A program made the position numbers and the translations under genes. Shown piece after piece: positions 13,928 through 22,694 of a stretch of 64,000 nucleotides of DNA. The notes under the pieces are model-generated. The model was not told where the DNA came from, did not search any database, and saw nothing but the letters and a program-made list of their open reading frames with translations. The stretch is from an uncultured Oscillospiraceae bacterium (GTDB lineage: Bacteria > Bacillota > Clostridia > Oscillospirales > Oscillospiraceae): the NCBI GenBank assembly GCA_934512135.1, contig CAKSWT010000011.1, forward strand, positions 1 through 64,000, in the 5' to 3' direction. Numbering within the stretch: the stretch's first letter is position 1; the number at the start of each line of letters is the position of its first letter.

Positions 13928-16024
13928 ATGAAATGCACGATCCTACATGATTTACCGGGACGGCTGCGGGTACATCTGTGCTGCGGGCGGATGACGCTAT
14001 CCCAGGCAGATGTGCTGGAATACTATCTGCGGGCCCAGGAGGGCGTGCAGGAGGTCAAGGTCTATGACCGGACCCAGGACGCTGTGGTGGTGTACCACGG
14101 CGAACGGAGAGGCGTCATCTCTGCCCTGGCGCATTTCTCCTTTGCCAAGGCAGAGGCCATGGATCTGGTGCCGGAACATACCGCCCGGGCGCTGAACCGG
14201 GAGTTTGAGGACAAGCTGGCGGTCACCGTCATGCGCCGGTGCATCTCCAAGCTGTTTCTTCCGGCGCCGATCACCTCGGCTCTGGCGGTGCTTCGCTCCG
14301 TAAAGTACATCAAGGAGGGGCTTTCGGCCCTGTGGCACAGGCAGCTCTCCGTTGCCGTGCTGGATGCCACCGCCGTCACGGTGTCCATGGTGCGAGGGGA
14401 TTTTGCCACCGCAGGCTCGGTGATGTTTATGCTGCGGCTGGGCGAAATTCTGGAGGAGTGGACCCACAAAAAGTCCGTGGCCGACCTGGCCTCCGCCATG
14501 AGCTTAACCGTGGATAAGGTCTGGCTGCAGGCAGACGGCACCGAGGTGCTGACGGATATCCGCACCATTCGCCCCGGAGACCGTATTGTGATCCGCACCG
14601 GCGGCATGATCCCGCTGGACGGCAAGGTGGTGGAGGGCGAGGCCATGGTAAACCAGTCCTCCCTCACCGGCGAGTCCATGCCCGTGGCCAAGCGCCCGGG
14701 AAGTCCCGTCTATGCCGGTACCGTGGCCGAGGAGGGCCAGTGCGTCATCCTCGTGGAGAAGGCCTCCGGCAGCGGACGGTATGACCGGGTGGTTCACATG
14801 ATCGAGGAATCAGAAAAGCTGAAATCCACCGCCGAGGACAAGTCGTCCCGGATGGCAGACAAGCTGGTTCCCTACACCCTGGGGGGCACGGCTGCGACTT
14901 ATCTGCTGACCCGCAATATGACCAAAACGCTTGCCGTCCTGATGGTGGACTTCTCCTGCGCCTTGAAGCTGGCCATTCCCATTGCGGTGCTGTCCGCCAT
15001 GCGGGAGAGCAGCGGCCATCACATCTCCGTCAAGGGCGGGCGCTTTTTGGAGGCGGTGGCCCAGGCGGACACCATTGTATTCGATAAAACCGGCACCCTG
15101 ACCTATGCGACCCCCACCGTTGCAGAGATTGTCCCCTTCGGCGGCCATGATGAAGGGGAAATGCTCCGCCTTGCCGCCTGCCTGGAGGAGCATTATCCCC
15201 ATTCCATGGCCAACGCCGTGGTGGAGGAGGCAAAGCGCCGTGGGCTGACCCACGAGGAATATCATTCCCAGGTGCAGTATGTGGTGGCCCACGGGATCTC
15301 CAGTATGGTGGAGGAGAAAAAGGTCATCATCGGCAGCGCACACTTTGTCTTTGAGGACGAGGGCTGCCGTATCCCGGAGGGGGAGCAGGGCAAATTTGAC
15401 GCGCTTCCCGCGGAGTATTCCCACCTGTATCTCTGCATGGACGGGGTCCTGGCGGCGGTGATCTGCATCCACGATCCCCTGCGCCGGGAGGCCCGGGAGG
15501 CAGTAAAGGCACTGCACGAAAGCGGCTTTACCAATGTGGTGATGATGACCGGGGACAACGGCCGCACGGCAGAGGCCGTTGCCGCCGAGGTAGGCGTAGA
15601 TGCGGTGTACGCCGAGGTGCTGCCGGAGGACAAGGCGTCCTTTATCCGCAGTGAAAAAGAAAAAGGACACACCGTTATCATGGTGGGCGACGGTGTCAAC
15701 GACTCTCCGGCTCTGTCGGAGGCGGATGCGGGCATCGCCATCTCCACCGGCGCGGCCATCGCCCGGGAAATCGCCGACATCACCGTTGCCTCGGAGGATC
15801 TCTTTGCGCTCTTGACGCTGCGCAGGCTCAGCCAGGCACTGATGGCGCGCATCCACAGCAGCTACCGGTTCATCGTGGGTTTCAACCTGTCCCTGATCGC
15901 CCTTGGGGTGACCGGGGTGCTGCCGCCCACCACCTCGGCGCTGCTGCACAACGGGTCTACGCTGGGCATCAGCCTGAAGAATATGACCGATTTGCTGGAC
16001 GATGGCGCGTGCGCCCAAACATAA
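13928..16024 (+). CDS. P1B-type heavy-metal ATPase with HMA_2 domain and FSC membrane motif
   Basis: This 698-residue pump starts with an HMA_2-like domain (about 1-75, LPGRLRVHL) that lacks the C-x-x-C metal pair. The actuator has SLTGES, the phosphorylation site is DKTGTLT with Asp386, and the hinge motif is MVGDGVNDSPAL. In the metal-selecting membrane helix the usual CPC-ALG-LATP reads FSC-ALK-LAIP (residues 342-344 for FSC), so the first Cys and the invariant Pro are gone. The nucleotide-domain HP motif reads PHSMA. These changes suggest a distinct metal specificity, perhaps Mn or Fe, given the DtxR-like box in the block. Start ATG 13928 is 3 bp after the DUF6110 stop. Confidence 0.88.
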   Translation: MKCTILHDLPGRLRVHLCCGRMTLSQADVLEYYLRAQEGVQEVKVYDRTQDAVVVYHGERRGVISALAHFSFAKAEAMDLVPEHTARALNREFEDKLAVTVMRRCISKLFLPAPITSALAVLRSVKYIKEGLSALWHRQLSVAVLDATAVTVSMVRGDFATAGSVMFMLRLGEILEEWTHKKSVADLASAMSLTVDKVWLQADGTEVLTDIRTIRPGDRIVIRTGGMIPLDGKVVEGEAMVNQSSLTGESMPVAKRPGSPVYAGTVAEEGQCVILVEKASGSGRYDRVVHMIEESEKLKSTAEDKSSRMADKLVPYTLGGTAATYLLTRNMTKTLAVLMVDFSCALKLAIPIAVLSAMRESSGHHISVKGGRFLEAVAQADTIVFDKTGTLTYATPTVAEIVPFGGHDEGEMLRLAACLEEHYPHSMANAVVEEAKRRGLTHEEYHSQVQYVVAHGISSMVEEKKVIIGSAHFVFEDEGCRIPEGEQGKFDALPAEYSHLYLCMDGVLAAVICIHDPLRREAREAVKALHESGFTNVVMMTGDNGRTAEAVAAEVGVDAVYAEVLPEDKASFIRSEKEKGHTVIMVGDGVNDSPALSEADAGIAISTGAAIAREIADITVASEDLFALLTLRRLSQALMARIHSSYRFIVGFNLSLIALGVTGVLPPTTSALLHNGSTLGISLKNMTDLLDDGACAQT

Positions 16025-16035
16025 ACAAGCAAAGC

Positions 16036-16069
16036 AATGACGGCAGTGGAAAAATCCACTGCCGTCATT
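16036..16069. terminator. Bidirectional terminator after the P-type ATPase
   Basis: A 15-bp perfect stem (16036-16050 with 16055-16069) has an AAAA loop and a T-rich right flank. It separates the convergent ATPase and LysR genes. A second GC-rich hairpin at 16116-16133 reaches into the LysR stop region. Confidence 0.88.
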
Positions 16070-16132
16070 TATTCTGTCAAAAAAGGCAAACCGCCTCATC
16101 GTGCAGGCAGACCACCGACCGGGGTTCCCCGG

Positions 16133-17065
16133 TCAGGCGGGCTTTGTTTTTCTCAGGCAACTGATAAAATATCGCAGCAGCAGGTTGTCCTCATTTTCCA
16201 CCCAATAGGGATTGATAAACACCTCATGCTCCCGATCTCCCTCAGGGGTCCGGTCCACCAGGGGAATCAGCCGCACCTTCGGGTCCCCCATCAGCACCCC
16301 GGTCTCGTTGACGCAGGTGATGCCCATCCCCGCATGGGCCAGCATCATCAGCGCGTCCAGCTCCGCAAAGGGTCCCGACAGCTTATTCACATAATCCTCA
16401 TGATATCCTGCCACGGTGCTGACCTTTTCCATGCGCAGCGCCGGTTCAAACTCCTCCGCCGCTAGGAGCATGTAGTGCATGTCTCCAAAATAGGCTTGAA
16501 TCTCCTCGTTGGAGATATTGGAAATCTGTGCGTTGGGGTGGTCATAGGGTACCGCCAGGCACATTCTGTCCCGGGCAAATTCCAGGGAACGGAGCCGGTC
16601 CCAATGTACCATGGAGGTGTTGAGCATAAACAGCACGTCCAGGGTCCCATCCCGAAGCGCCGCCGTACTCTGCCGCAGGGGCAGATGGCAGATCTGGATT
16701 CGGGCCTTGGGATACGCCTGTTTGACCATCAGCACCGCATCCCGCATGGGGTCGGTAAAGGTCAGACTGTCCAAAATGCCAATGCGAAGCCGGTCCAGCC
16801 GGCGGTTCACCGCCTCCTTGATCTCCTCGCTGGCCCCCACATAATTCTCATACAGCGCTCGAATCTTCGGCTCCAGCTCCCGTCCGATGTCGGTGAGCTG
16901 CACTGCATTGTGGTCCCGGACAAACAGCAGCACCTGAAGCTCCTCCTCCAGGGTCCGGATTTGGCGGCTCATGGTAGGCTGAGAAAGATACAGCTTTTCC
17001 GATGCCGCCGCAAAGCTCCCGGTCTTAGCCGCCTCTAAAAAGCACTGCATCTGAAGCACTGTCAT
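16133..17065 (-). CDS. LysR-family transcriptional regulator
   Basis: This 310-residue protein has the LysR winged helix (about residues 1-60: MQCFLEAAKTGSFAAASEKLYLSQPTMSRQI split over two helices). A linker helix and a two-lobe periplasmic-binding-like effector domain follow. It is the last gene downstream of the leftward transporter/flavoreductase/desulfidase operon, with 46 bp between. It may be read through from that operon or have its own start site; no clear promoter was found in the gap. By position it is the likely regulator of that operon. The effector is unknown. Confidence 0.9.
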   Translation of the reverse strand: MTVLQMQCFLEAAKTGSFAAASEKLYLSQPTMSRQIRTLEEELQVLLFVRDHNAVQLTDIGRELEPKIRALYENYVGASEEIKEAVNRRLDRLRIGILDSLTFTDPMRDAVLMVKQAYPKARIQICHLPLRQSTAALRDGTLDVLFMLNTSMVHWDRLRSLEFARDRMCLAVPYDHPNAQISNISNEEIQAYFGDMHYMLLAAEEFEPALRMEKVSTVAGYHEDYVNKLSGPFAELDALMMLAHAGMGITCVNETGVLMGDPKVRLIPLVDRTPEGDREHEVFINPYWVENEDNLLLRYFISCLRKTKPA

Positions 17066-17111
17066 ACTCTCATCCCCTTCGGGAGTATTCTAGCATACTT
17101 TTTTCGGGCAA

Positions 17112-18389
17112 TCAATCCTCTCCGTCGATCATCAGGTGGATGATCTCCTGATCGGTGCCCCGCATGCCCTCCCGGGCAATCTGGCTCACCGCCCGGATGG
17201 TGTTCTCCACCCCCTTGATGACAATGCCGTCTCCGCCGTAGAACTGGCTGTCGTGCATATTCATCTGCATGCCCAGCAGTCCCGCCTCCACCGCAGAGGC
17301 AATTTTCGCCGCGCAGCTGGCCTTGGCTCCGTCGCAGATCATGCCGGAGTTAATGGCCAGAGCGTTGACGATGGTGTGGCTGATCTGGTCATACCGTCCT
17401 CCGTAGAGGTAGCAGATTCCGGCGCCGGCGCCGCAGCCGGCACTGGTGGCGCCGCAGTAGGCAGACAGGCTGCCAATGCCGGTTTTCAGATGAATGGTCA
17501 CCAGATTGGACACCGCCAGGGCCCGATACAGGGCGTCCTGGGTCATCCCCATCTCTCTGGCATAGACAATCACCGGGATAGACGCAGTCATGCCCTGATT
17601 GCCGCTGCCGGAGTTAATGACCACCGGCAGCTCACAGCCGCACATTCTGGCGTCGGAGCCTGCCGCCGCCCATGCCTTGGCCCGATTTTGGACACAGTTT
17701 CCATAGGATTTCAGCAGGATCTTGCCGATGGTGGCTCCATAGCTTCCATCCATCCCCGCCTGGGCAATGGCCATATTGTAGTCGATCTGCCGCTGAAGTA
17801 TCGGCTGCACATCCGGGATCTTCACCTCATCGGCAAACTCCACAATATGCTCCACATCCAGGAGCTTTCGGTTTTCCGGCGCCTGAACCACGTCATCCTG
17901 GAAGGGTACATCCACCAGCACCGTGTCGTTCTTTTTTAGGCTCACCAGGTTGGTGTGGTGGCCGATGATCCGGGCATAGGAAGAATCCTCCCCATGGTAC
18001 GCCGTCACCTGCACATCAAAGGGGCAGTTGGCCTTGGAGCCGATGATTTTGACCGCTACCCGCTCCAGATACCGGTCCAGGGCACGGAGCTGCTCCTCCG
18101 TCACCCCGGAGATAACCTCCAGCTCCGCATCGGGGTCGCCGCAGCAGAGCCCCACTGCAACGGCAACCTTTAGTCCCTTTCGTCCCCCGGTATGGGGGAC
18201 GATAACGGACTTTACGTTTTTGATAATATTACCGCTGACGCACAGCTCCACCCGGTCCGGCAGGGCGCCCAGGGCCTTTCGGGCCAGCGCTCCGGCGTAG
18301 GCCACGGCAATGGGCTCGGTGCAGCCCATTGCCGGCACCAGCTCTTCCCGGAGAATGTCAATATACGCCTGGTAGATCTTCTGATCCAT
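17112..18389 (-). CDS. L-cysteine desulfidase / serine-dehydratase-like protein (UPF0597, CyuA/YhaM family)
   Basis: This 425-residue protein has the UPF0597 pattern: MGCTEPIAVAYAGA near the N-terminus, GNIIKNVKSVIVPHTGG, NSGSGNQGMTASIPV, and a Cys-rich stretch (CGATSAGCGAGAGICY) with GMICDGAKASCAAKI. The Cys residues fit a 4Fe-4S cluster as in anaerobic L-serine dehydratases and CyuA, which breaks L-cysteine to pyruvate, ammonia and sulfide. It sits 14 bp after the flavoreductase gene in an importer operon, suggesting that the imported substrate, perhaps a peptide or cysteine conjugate, is reduced and then cleaved. The precise substrate is not proven. Start ATG 18389 follows GGAAGGG. Confidence 0.82.
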   Translation of the reverse strand: MDQKIYQAYIDILREELVPAMGCTEPIAVAYAGALARKALGALPDRVELCVSGNIIKNVKSVIVPHTGGRKGLKVAVAVGLCCGDPDAELEVISGVTEEQLRALDRYLERVAVKIIGSKANCPFDVQVTAYHGEDSSYARIIGHHTNLVSLKKNDTVLVDVPFQDDVVQAPENRKLLDVEHIVEFADEVKIPDVQPILQRQIDYNMAIAQAGMDGSYGATIGKILLKSYGNCVQNRAKAWAAAGSDARMCGCELPVVINSGSGNQGMTASIPVIVYAREMGMTQDALYRALAVSNLVTIHLKTGIGSLSAYCGATSAGCGAGAGICYLYGGRYDQISHTIVNALAINSGMICDGAKASCAAKIASAVEAGLLGMQMNMHDSQFYGGDGIVIKGVENTIRAVSQIAREGMRGTDQEIIHLMIDGED

Positions 18390-18403
18390 ACCAAATCCCT
18401 TCC

Positions 18404-20344
18404 TTACAGCTGAATGGCACTGTCGTAGCCGGTGCGGACGGCAGTGCGGACATTGTTGGCCTTGACGCAGTCGCCAATGGGGAAGAACTCTCCGGCGATC
18501 CCACGGAACGCCTCGGCCTGCGCCTTCCGGGGCACCATTCCCGCAGACAGCACCACGGTGTCCGCCGGAATGCTGTGCTCACCCTGGGCGTCCACATAGG
18601 TGATTCCCTCCTGGGTGATGCCGGTGCAGCGGGCGCCGGTATGGGCGTCCACACACCGCTCCATCTCCTTGGTAATGGCGGTTCTGGGAATGGCACAGGA
18701 CGCCGCCGCCAGGGTATCGGTCATCTCCACCAGGCTGACCTTCTTGCCGGCCTCCTGGGCAAGGTACACCGCGGTTTCGCAGCCCACGTCGCCGCCGCCC
18801 AAAACGGCAATTCTCTGGCCGATGTTCTCCCCGGCCTTGATCTTCCGATAGGCCTCCTCGGCGGTTATGACGTTTTTGCCCTCCACCCCGGGAATGGGCG
18901 GAATCAGCGCCTGGGCTCCCACTGCGGCAAGCACCGCATCGGGCTCCAGCGACTCCACCAGCTCCACGGTGGCCTCGGTATTCAGCCGAACCTCCACCCC
19001 GGTCTTTTCCACCATATGAATCAGGTAGTCCATAAATTTGCACAGGTCCCGCTTAAAGGGCACCTGACGGGAGAAATTCAGCTTACCTCCCAGCCGGTCA
19101 CTCTTCTCCAGGAGAATTACCTCATGTCCCCGCTTCTTGGCAGTCACCGCCGCCTCCATGCCGGCAGGACCGCCGCCGATGACCACCACCCGCTTGGTCT
19201 CCTCCTTGGGCGGGATCAGCAGGGGAAGCCGTGCCTCTCTGCCCACCGTGGGATTGACGGAGCAGCCGAAGGCTGCCGCCCGGCGATAGTCCAGACAGTG
19301 GAAGCACTTGATACAGGGGATGATCTCATCCTCCTTGCCCTTCCGGGCCTTGTTCACCAGGGCCGCATCGGCAATGGTTCCCCGGGCCATGGCAACCAGA
19401 TCCGCCTTGCCCTCTGCCAGCGCCTTTTCTATGTCCTCCGGCTGCTGATAGGCCCCCAGGGTCAGCACGGGGATGTGGATTTTCCCGGACTTCTTCACAT
19501 ACTCCGCCAGATAGGTGTTATGCCCCGGCAGAAGGAAGTTGTTGGGGTGCATAATGTGCTCGGTGTCGGTGAAGAAGCTGCCGGCGGAGACATGGGCGAT
19601 GTCGATCTTATCCTGGACCATCTCCAGGAAGGCAACACAGTCATCCGGGGTGAAGCAGTCCTCTCCTCCCAACTCGGAGCCGGAGATTCGGTATTCGATC
19701 AGCAGCTTCTTCCCCACCCGGGCCCGAATGGCATCCAGAATCATCATGGGGAACTTGGCGCGATTTTCCAGACATCCACCGAATTCATCGGTGCGGGTGT
19801 TAAACTTGGGGGACAGCATCTGGGAGAGAATCAGCCCGTGACCGCCGTGGATCAGCAGCATATCAAAGCCGCATTTCAGGGCATTCTCCGCCGCGTCGGC
19901 ATAGAGGGAGGCAATGCTCTCCATGGCGGCTCTGTCCAGGATCTGGGTGCCCTCCTCTCCGTTGACGGAGTAGCTCACCAGCTCTCCCTTGTAGTTTCTG
20001 CCGTGATAGGAGAATCCCAGCAGCTCCAGGGATGCCTTTGCGCCGTAAAAATGGATGGCATCGGTGAGCTGATTCCAGAACCGATGATTCTCGGAGTCGA
20101 AGATGTTCTCATGGGCATGGACGTTGTCGTACTCCTGATAGATGTCCATATTCTGCGCCGAAACGGTAATGTTGGCGCTGCCGCCTCTGGCCTTATTGGC
20201 ATAGTAGGCCACCACATGGTCGTTGGGATAGCCCTCCTTGCCGTAGAGCAGGTGCGCTCCTGCCGGTGCGGACCAGATTCTGTTTTTAAAGGTTACGCCC
20301 CCGATGGTAATGGGGGAAAAGATATGAGGATATTTGGTGTTCAT
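18404..20344 (-). CDS. FMN/4Fe-4S/FAD old-yellow-enzyme reductase 1 (enoate / dienoyl-CoA reductase type)
   Basis: The protein has about 646 residues from ATG 20344, preceded by AAGGAGAGATTCG; a longer frame to 20431 lacks a ribosome site. The N-terminal TIM-barrel FMN domain starts IFSPITIGGVTFKNRI and contains IHGGHG and TRTDEFGG. The cluster Cys are residues 344, 347, 350 and 361 (CIKCFHC then C). The C-terminal FAD/NAD(P) domains have VVVIGGGPAGMEAA and IAVLGGGDVGCETA. Relatives reduce activated C=C bonds (dienoyl-CoA, 2-enoates, bile-acid intermediates) with NAD(P)H. It sits after an oligopeptide-type importer, a small membrane protein and before a cysteine desulfidase homologue. It is closely similar to the enzyme at 34169. 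Confidence 0.9.
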   Translation of the reverse strand: MNTKYPHIFSPITIGGVTFKNRIWSAPAGAHLLYGKEGYPNDHVVAYYANKARGGSANITVSAQNMDIYQEYDNVHAHENIFDSENHRFWNQLTDAIHFYGAKASLELLGFSYHGRNYKGELVSYSVNGEEGTQILDRAAMESIASLYADAAENALKCGFDMLLIHGGHGLILSQMLSPKFNTRTDEFGGCLENRAKFPMMILDAIRARVGKKLLIEYRISGSELGGEDCFTPDDCVAFLEMVQDKIDIAHVSAGSFFTDTEHIMHPNNFLLPGHNTYLAEYVKKSGKIHIPVLTLGAYQQPEDIEKALAEGKADLVAMARGTIADAALVNKARKGKEDEIIPCIKCFHCLDYRRAAAFGCSVNPTVGREARLPLLIPPKEETKRVVVIGGGPAGMEAAVTAKKRGHEVILLEKSDRLGGKLNFSRQVPFKRDLCKFMDYLIHMVEKTGVEVRLNTEATVELVESLEPDAVLAAVGAQALIPPIPGVEGKNVITAEEAYRKIKAGENIGQRIAVLGGGDVGCETAVYLAQEAGKKVSLVEMTDTLAAASCAIPRTAITKEMERCVDAHTGARCTGITQEGITYVDAQGEHSIPADTVVLSAGMVPRKAQAEAFRGIAGEFFPIGDCVKANNVRTAVRTGYDSAIQL

Positions 20345-20360
20345 CGAATCTCTCCTTACT

Positions 20361-20678
20361 TTATACGACATAGTTAATCCCGCAGGCAAGCAGGACCAGT
20401 ACCGTCCCCACAAGAACCAGCGCCCAGGCAAAGGGAATGTGGGGAAACCGCTCCCTCCACCGCTCCATCCTCTTCCGCAGCCCTCCGCTGAGCAAAAATA
20501 CCGCAGCCAGCAGCCAGATCACGGCCCCCACAAAGGCACTCAGCCGCCACAGGCTCCCGCCCAGGCTGCCTCCCAGAAGGCTCCGAGCTCCGGCGATCAG
20601 GGTCAGCACCAGGAAAATTCCCAGGGCAAATCCGCAGAGCAGCCCCAGCTCTTTTATCATCTGTCTGCTATGCTTCAT
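20361..20678 (-). CDS. Small three-helix membrane protein, unrecognised
   Basis: This 105-residue protein has three hydrophobic segments (about 8-28, 42-65 and 83-103) and a positively charged loop (GLRKRMERWRERFPH). It overlaps the end of the ABC ATPase gene by an ATGA and lies 16 bp before the flavoreductase gene, so it belongs to the operon. The family is not recognised. It could assist the importer or tether the reductase to the membrane; neither is shown. Operon position and coupling argue that it is real. Confidence 0.7.
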   Translation of the reverse strand: MKHSRQMIKELGLLCGFALGIFLVLTLIAGARSLLGGSLGGSLWRLSAFVGAVIWLLAAVFLLSGGLRKRMERWRERFPHIPFAWALVLVGTVLVLLACGINYVV

Positions 20679-21658
20679 GGGTTGATCTGCTCCAGGTTGT
20701 GACAGGCCGCAAAATGTCCCGGCTCCATCTCCCGCAGCTCCGGCATTTCATGGGCACACCGCTCTGTGGCGTACTTGCAGCGGGTGCGAAACCGGCAGCC
20801 CTCTGTGGCTCCGGCCACGGCGGCCTCGTCCTGTACCGTTTCCGCCGCCCGTTTCCGCTCCAGCTCCGGGTCGGGAATGGGAATGGCGGAGATCAGCGCC
20901 TGGGTATAGGGGTGCAGCGGGCGGTCATAGAGCGCCTCGGAGCCTGCGGTTTCCACCACGGTACCCAGATACATCACCACAATGCGGTCTGAAATATGCT
21001 TGACCATCGCCAGATCATGGGCCACAAACAGATAAGTCAGCCTCTTCTCCCGCTGGAGCTTAATCAGCAGGTTGACCACCTGGGCCTGAATGGATACGTC
21101 CAGCGCAGAGATGGGCTCGTCCAGCATAATGAACTCCGGCTCCACAGCCAGGGCCCGGGCGATGCCGATTCTCTGCCGCTGGCCGCCGGAAAACTCATGG
21201 ACAAACCGGCTGGCATGGGATTCGTTGAGTCCTACGGCCCTGAGATAGCCGTAGATTTTCTCCAGGCGCTCCTGCCGGCTTTTGGCCAGGTGGTGAATGT
21301 CAATGCCCTCGGCAATGATGTCCGCCACGGTCATCCGGGGATCCAGCGAGGAATAGGGGTCCTGAAATACAATCTGCGCCTGCTTTTTAAAGGCGTATTT
21401 TTCACCCCGGGACATTTTGTGGACATCCTTGCCCCGGTAGAGCACCTGACCGTCGGTTTTATCATACAGCCCCAGGATGGTGCGGCCGCAGGTGGTTTTT
21501 CCGCAGCCGGATTCCCCCACCAGGCCCACCGTCTCCCCCTCATAGATCTCAAAGGAGACGTTGTCCAGCGCCTTGACCACCTCTTTATGTCCGGCGTTGA
21601 AATACTTTTTCAGGTTCTTGACCTGAACCAGAGGTGTCTTTTCCCCTTCCATGGTCAA
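20675..21658 (-). CDS. Oligopeptide/dipeptide ABC importer ATPase (OppF/DppF type)
   Basis: This 327-residue ATPase has Walker A GESGCGKTT, the signature FSGGQRQRIGIARAL and Walker B FIMLDEPISALD. The C-terminal oligopeptide-ABC extension has CRFRTRCKYATERC, whose Cys residues are typical of OppD/OppF iron-sulfur or structural sites. It pairs with the OppD-type ATPase encoded just upstream (ATGA overlap at 21655-21658) to drive the importer made by the two permeases and the lipoprotein. The substrate is likely a peptide or peptide-like conjugate. The following small membrane protein overlaps its stop. Confidence 0.95.
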   Translation of the reverse strand: MTMEGEKTPLVQVKNLKKYFNAGHKEVVKALDNVSFEIYEGETVGLVGESGCGKTTCGRTILGLYDKTDGQVLYRGKDVHKMSRGEKYAFKKQAQIVFQDPYSSLDPRMTVADIIAEGIDIHHLAKSRQERLEKIYGYLRAVGLNESHASRFVHEFSGGQRQRIGIARALAVEPEFIMLDEPISALDVSIQAQVVNLLIKLQREKRLTYLFVAHDLAMVKHISDRIVVMYLGTVVETAGSEALYDRPLHPYTQALISAIPIPDPELERKRAAETVQDEAAVAGATEGCRFRTRCKYATERCAHEMPELREMEPGHFAACHNLEQINP

Positions 21659-22683
21659 GCCTCCTTTCCCGGGTTTTCGTCAAAATCATTGATGCCCTTC
21701 ACCTTGGGCGCCATCTCATGATGGAGCCAGCAGGCCGCGGCGTGCTTTCCGCCGAACTCCGTCACCTGGGGCATCTCCCTTTGGCAGACGGGCATACAGT
21801 ACTTGCACCGCTGGGCAAAGGGACATCCCTCCGGCGGGGCAATAAGGTCCGGCGGCGTCCCCTCGATGGAATCCAGCTCCTCCTTTTTGTCACCGTCCAG
21901 CCGAGGCACCGCCCGAAGCAGGGCCTTGGTATAGGGGTGCCGGGGCCGATAAAAGATATCCTCGCTGGTTCCCTTTTCCACAATCACGCCGCTGTACATC
22001 ACAAAGATCCGCTCGGCAATGCTGGCCACCACTCCAAGATCGTGGGTAATCATCAAAATGGAGGTGTGATTCTCCCGCTGCATCTGTCCCAGCAGGTTGA
22101 TGATCTGGGACTGGATTGTGACGTCCAGCGCCGTGGTGGGCTCATCGGCAATGAGCAGCTTGGGCTGACAGGCAAAGGCAATGGCAATCATCACCCGCTG
22201 GCGCATGCCCCCGGAGAATTCATGGGGATACTGATCCACCCGCTTTTCCGGGTTGGGTATGCCCACGTCCTTCAGCAGCTTCACCGCCTCAGCCTTGGCC
22301 TCTTTTTTGCTCATCTTCCGGTGATACAGAAGATTCTCCATAATCTGCTTCCCCACGGTCATGGTGGGGTTCAGCGAGGCCAGCGCATCCTGAAAGATAA
22401 TCGACGCCTGACCGCCTCGGTAGCTCCGCAGCTCCTTTTTGCTCATCTGGAGGACGTCCCTGCCGTCAAAGGTGATGGCGCTTCCCGCCTGGATCTCCCC
22501 AGGGGCCTGGATCAGCCGCAGGACGCTTTTGCCGGTCACGGATTTTCCGCAGCCGGACTCTCCCACCAGGGCCACGGACTCCTCATAGCCGATGTCCAGG
22601 TTTACCCCGCGCACCGACTGCACATCTCCCTGATAGGTATGGTAGCAGACCCTCAGGTTTTTGACTTCCAGTAGATTACTCAT
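21655..22683 (-). CDS. Oligopeptide/dipeptide ABC importer ATPase (OppD/DppD type)
   Basis: The protein has about 342 residues from ATG 22683, preceded by GGGAGGACAAC; a GTG in frame at 22698 would overlap the previous gene's end. Motifs are Walker A GESGCGKSVTGKS, signature FSGGMRQRVMIA, Walker B LLIADEPTTALD, and the Cys-containing C-terminus CPFAQRCKYCMPVC. It is the first ATPase of the heterodimer; its stop overlaps the start of the second. The gap to the upstream permease gene is 11 bp. Confidence 0.95.
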   Translation of the reverse strand: MSNLLEVKNLRVCYHTYQGDVQSVRGVNLDIGYEESVALVGESGCGKSVTGKSVLRLIQAPGEIQAGSAITFDGRDVLQMSKKELRSYRGGQASIIFQDALASLNPTMTVGKQIMENLLYHRKMSKKEAKAEAVKLLKDVGIPNPEKRVDQYPHEFSGGMRQRVMIAIAFACQPKLLIADEPTTALDVTIQSQIINLLGQMQRENHTSILMITHDLGVVASIAERIFVMYSGVIVEKGTSEDIFYRPRHPYTKALLRAVPRLDGDKKEELDSIEGTPPDLIAPPEGCPFAQRCKYCMPVCQREMPQVTEFGGKHAAACWLHHEMAPKVKGINDFDENPGKEA

Positions 22684-22694
22684 GTTGTCCTCCC

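Noticed and set aside
18329..20377. 682-residue plus-strand frame over reductase 1 and the desulfidase gene
   Set aside because: It spans two well-supported minus-strand genes with cofactor motifs, and its own sequence shows only low-complexity mirrored composition.
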